7,247 nucleotides of DNA. It comes from Myxococcales bacterium. GTDB taxonomy: Bacteria > Myxococcota_A > Polyangia > Polyangiales > JADJMO01. Position numbers and translations under genes: made by a program. The stretch spans positions 1 to 7,247 of the forward strand of contig JAJXTK010000329.1 in NCBI GenBank assembly GCA_021783935.1. Direction: 5' to 3'. Below, piece by piece: positions 5,416-7,247 of this stretch. Under the pieces are notes generated by a model that worked only from the letters and a program-made list of their open reading frames with translations, was not told the origin of the DNA and made no database searches. Numbering within the stretch: position 1 is the first letter of the stretch; every line of letters starts with the position of its first letter.

Positions 5416-6594
5416 ATGAGTCACCCGATCCACGTTCGCCGAACTCTCCACGCATTGGCCGGCGTGGCCCTGTTGTTCTCGCAACTCGCCTGCGGCGGTC
5501 GCGTCGCTACCTCGACCTGCACCCCGGGCGCGCGGTCGTCCTGCGCGTGCGCCAGCGGCGCCGCCGGCACCCAGGTCTGCAACGACACCGGAAGCGGCTG
5601 CGAACCCTGCTCCTGCCCCGACGCCGGCTCCGGCGCGCCGCCGCCATCCTGCGCTGGTGGCGGTCCGGGCCTCGACAACTGCAGTCCGAGCGGCAACGAG
5701 AGCTGCTGCGAGAGCCTGCTGGTGACGGGGGTCGCGACCCCGAGCTTCTATCGGAGCTACGACGGCGTCTCTGGCACCTCGTGTCTCGATGCCGATTGCG
5801 ACAGCAAGGCGTATCCGGCCGAGGTCGGCGATTTTCGGCTCGACAAGTTCGAAATCACCGTGGGTCGCTTTCATAAGTACGTCGCCGCGGTCATGGCGGG
5901 CTGGAGGCCGGGCGCGGGCGCTGGCAAGCACGTGCACCTGAACTGCGGCCTGGGGCTATCGGACGGCAGAGGCGGCTACGAGACTGGCTGGGACGCCAGC
6001 TGGAACACCCCCACGAACTTTCCGATCGACTCGGCTACGTGGGATTCAAAGCTGACTCCACGAGGCCTCGACGGAGTTACATGGTCAGCTGGGAATGACA
6101 ATCTACCCATCGACTACATCACCTGGTACGATGCCGCGGCCTTCTGCATCTGGGATGGCGGGTTCCTGCCGAGCGAGACGGAGTGGAACTACGCCGCTTC
6201 CGGCGGAACCGACCAGCGCGTGTATCCGTGGGGCTCGACGCCGCCGGGCGCCGACGCCAAGCTGGCCGTGTATGGCTGCTACTACCACGGCACGGGTCCC
6301 TCGAGCTGTGCCGGCGCGAACAACATCGCGCCGGTCGGCAGCATTCCAGCCGGCAATGGCAAGTACGGCCAATCGGATCTCGCCGGCAATGTCTGGGAGT
6401 GGAACCTAGACTGGGGGAAGCCGTACTTTCCGACATCTTGCACGAATTGCGTGAATCTTGTGCCGAGCGAGGTGCGATCGTCCCGGGGTGGCGCCTTCTT
6501 CAATGACCCGACGGCGCTGCTCGCGGGAAGTCGCGCTTTCGGCTTCCCGGACGACCGCGCCGTGAACGGCGCCCGTTGCGCTCGGCCGCCGTGA
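5416..6594 (+). CDS. FGE/SUMF1-fold lipoprotein (PvdO-like) lacking the FGE catalytic cysteines
   Basis: A 392-residue product. Residues 1-26 (MSHPIHVRR, hydrophobic core, then SQLAC) form a probable lipoprotein signal with Cys26; Gln at -3 makes the lipobox imperfect. Residues 35-65 form a Cys-rich module (CTPGARSSCACASG...) of a type common in myxobacterial lipoproteins. The FGE-sulfatase domain (PF03781-like) spans about 130-392: FRLDKFEITVGRF (140-152), LPSETEWNYAA (251-261), YPWG (270-273), DLAGNVWEW (321-329), SRGGAFF (356-362) and a terminal ARC. True FGE has two catalytic cysteines after the RGG motif; here those positions are Asn363 and Leu368, so formylglycine formation is unlikely. 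There is no EgtB-type N-terminal DinB domain. It is probably a binding or structural use of the fold, or an uncharacterised oxidase. ATG 5416 is preferred because it puts the signal at the N-terminus; ATG 5371 is in frame. The ribosome binding site is weak in either case. Confidence 0.88.
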   Translation: MSHPIHVRRTLHALAGVALLFSQLACGGRVATSTCTPGARSSCACASGAAGTQVCNDTGSGCEPCSCPDAGSGAPPPSCAGGGPGLDNCSPSGNESCCESLLVTGVATPSFYRSYDGVSGTSCLDADCDSKAYPAEVGDFRLDKFEITVGRFHKYVAAVMAGWRPGAGAGKHVHLNCGLGLSDGRGGYETGWDASWNTPTNFPIDSATWDSKLTPRGLDGVTWSAGNDNLPIDYITWYDAAAFCIWDGGFLPSETEWNYAASGGTDQRVYPWGSTPPGADAKLAVYGCYYHGTGPSSCAGANNIAPVGSIPAGNGKYGQSDLAGNVWEWNLDWGKPYFPTSCTNCVNLVPSEVRSSRGGAFFNDPTALLAGSRAFGFPDDRAVNGARCARPP

Positions 6595-6728
6595 GGCGGT
6601 TGGTACTACTGCGTCCGTTCGCCGAGCTTGAGACTTCTGACCCGGTCGGCCGTCATTCCGGTGACCGGAGCTGCGGCCGCCCCCCGCGCTCATCGCAAGG
6701 CAGCCTGAGCTGCCACTGGTTGACGACC

Positions 6729-6750
6729 TGCGTTAACGCACCGGTACCGG
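6729..6750. repeat. Two abutting perfect palindromes
   Basis: TGCGTTAACGCA (6729-6740) is a perfect 12-bp palindrome and is followed with no gap by CCGGTACCGG (6741-6750), a perfect 10-bp palindrome. They lie between the FGE-like gene and the nested inverted-repeat element. They could be a protein-binding site or part of a mobile-element end. Confidence 0.5.
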
Positions 6751-6797
6751 GATTCCGACGCCGCACTCGCCACCACCGGGATCGAGAGGGCACGCTT

Positions 6798-6986
6798 CGC
6801 CGACTCCAGACCTCCTGACGTCCACAGGCTAACTGCCTGAAATCGTTCGAGGTCGTTCCGCAAGCCGTGATGCCAAATTTCGGCCCGGTCGGGCCCGCGG
6901 AGCGACGCTTACGCAGCGAGGCTCCGCGCCTCCTCCCTCGCGGGCATCACGACGACGCGCCCAAGTCAGGAGGTCTGGACTCCGCG
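6798..6986. repeat. 189-bp nested inverted-repeat element (possible MITE-like unit)
   Basis: The outer arms 6798-6819 and 6965-6986 are 22 bp and match as reverse complements at 20 of 22 positions, including a perfect 15-bp core: TCCAGACCTCCTGAC (6805-6819) against GTCAGGAGGTCTGGA (6965-6979). Inside are CAGGC/GCCTG (6825-6829/6835-6839), a second inverted repeat CGTGATGCC/GGCATCACG (6866-6874/6943-6951), GGCCC/GGGCC around GGTC (6882-6895), and an 8-bp stem CGCGGAGC/GCTCCGCG (6896-6903/6921-6928) capped by a CGCT/AGCG hairpin. No protein-coding frame fits the interior. Terminal inverted repeats around a short non-coding core are what a miniature transposable element looks like; a structured RNA is the alternative. 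I see no clear target-site duplication. Confidence 0.5.
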
Positions 6987-7147
6987 CACGTCGGGCGCCG
7001 CCGGGGTCGACGGAGCTCTGCGCCGATCTCGGTGAAGTACTCGCAAAGCCGCGACATCCCGGCTGCGTCCATCTCGAAGGCCATGCTGGCCCTGTGCGGG
7101 AGCCAGCCACGTCGGGCTAAATTCGGGTGGCTCATGGTCGTGTGCAC
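6947..7147 (-). pseudogene. Possible transposase N-terminal remnant
   Basis: The minus-strand frame from GTG 7147 (or ATG 7135 or ATG 7084) reads MAFEMDAAGMSRLCEYFTEI followed by GAELRRPRRRPTCAE. It has natural amino-acid composition and mostly G/C third positions, in contrast to the surrounding frames. From memory, the D-A-x3-RL-x2-YF-x2-IG pattern resembles the N-terminus of IS701-type (DDE) transposases; this is a loose resemblance, not a match I can verify. The protein-like character stops at about 6987, where the outer arm of the inverted-repeat element begins, and the frame closes at 6947. It could also be a small real gene of unknown function or chance coding potential. Confidence 0.3.
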
Positions 7148-7247
7148 TCGCCCGAAAGTACCCCGCCCCCCGCCTTGCGCGTTGGCGCCGCATCGGGCAG
7201 GCGCGCCCCGCCACGCCGGGCAGCGGGCCGCGGCGTCTCGCTACGCC

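Larger units (their letters stand above)
6595..7247. other. 653-bp region with no convincing intact gene, dense in inverted repeats
   Basis: Open frames here are short and Arg/Ser/Pro-rich on both strands. Structures by position are: CCGGTC/GACCGG (6642-6647/6663-6668), the nearest hairpin after the stop at 6594; GCGGCCGC (6673-6680); hairpin GGCAGC/GCTGCC (6699-6714); two abutting palindromes (6729-6750); and the nested inverted-repeat element at 6798-6986. A minus-strand coding-like stretch runs from 7147 to about 6987. From 7148 to the right edge I see only G/C-rich sequence with no clear feature. Confidence 0.55.

Noticed and set aside
4007..5419. 470-codon plus-strand frame over the cysteine-rich gene
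   Set aside because: Arg/Leu-rich shadow of the Cys-rich frame; it lacks signal and motif, while the chosen frame has a lipobox and repeated CC units.
6576..6818. 80-codon plus-strand frame after the FGE-like gene
   Set aside because: It starts inside the upstream gene, is Arg/Ser-rich with no motif, and runs across several palindromes.
6729..6986. Integron attC site or gene-cassette boundary
   Set aside because: GTTAAC and CTAAC are present, but no RYYYAAC/GTTRRRY pair sits at the ends of one imperfect palindrome, and no cassette or integrase gene is visible.
1..7247. CRISPR array, tRNA or rRNA gene
   Set aside because: I saw no regularly spaced direct repeats, no tRNA cloverleaf pattern with a TTCGANNC arm in context, and no conserved rRNA sequence on either strand.

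Overview
The window is very GC-rich DNA with strongly G/C-biased third codon positions. It carries several predicted lipoproteins in styles typical of Myxococcota: a YVTN-propeller/phosphoesterase fusion, a Dickkopf-like/MopE-like cysteine-rich protein, and a formylglycine-generating-enzyme-like (SUMF1/PvdO) protein with a Cys-rich head. I infer a myxobacterium, probably Polyangiales-like. This rests on family style and composition only, because no rRNA or marker gene is present.

Layout. Positions 1-181 (minus) are the 5' end of a gene that runs off the left edge. It diverges from a plus-strand pair across a 94-bp intergenic region that holds an 11-bp perfect inverted repeat. The pair is a 919-residue lipoprotein with a beta-propeller and an alkaline-phosphatase-like phosphoesterase domain (276-3035), followed 20 bp later by a four-helix membrane protein (3056-3463). 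The membrane protein's histidine spacing matches a two-haem b-type cytochrome. A 205-bp gap with a 9-bp inverted repeat and a C8/G5 tract leads to a 472-residue protein with about 67 cysteines (3669-5087). A 328-bp gap with a terminator-like hairpin and an operator-like palindrome leads to a 392-residue FGE-fold lipoprotein (5416-6594) that lacks the FGE catalytic cysteines.

The last 653 bp (6595-7247) hold no convincing intact gene. They are unusually rich in inverted repeats: two abutting perfect palindromes, a nested element bounded by a 22-bp (20/22) inverted repeat, and several hairpins. A minus-strand reading frame next to it resembles the N-terminus of a transposase and loses that character at the repeat arm. 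This suggests a degraded or miniature mobile element, though a structured RNA is also possible.

The genes mostly concern the cell envelope. Three of the five products carry lipoprotein-type signals, one is an inner-membrane protein, and the truncated one is unassigned. The only pair with real evidence of co-expression is the phosphoesterase lipoprotein and the haem-type membrane protein. The two Cys-rich lipoproteins follow in the same direction but each has its own long leader.
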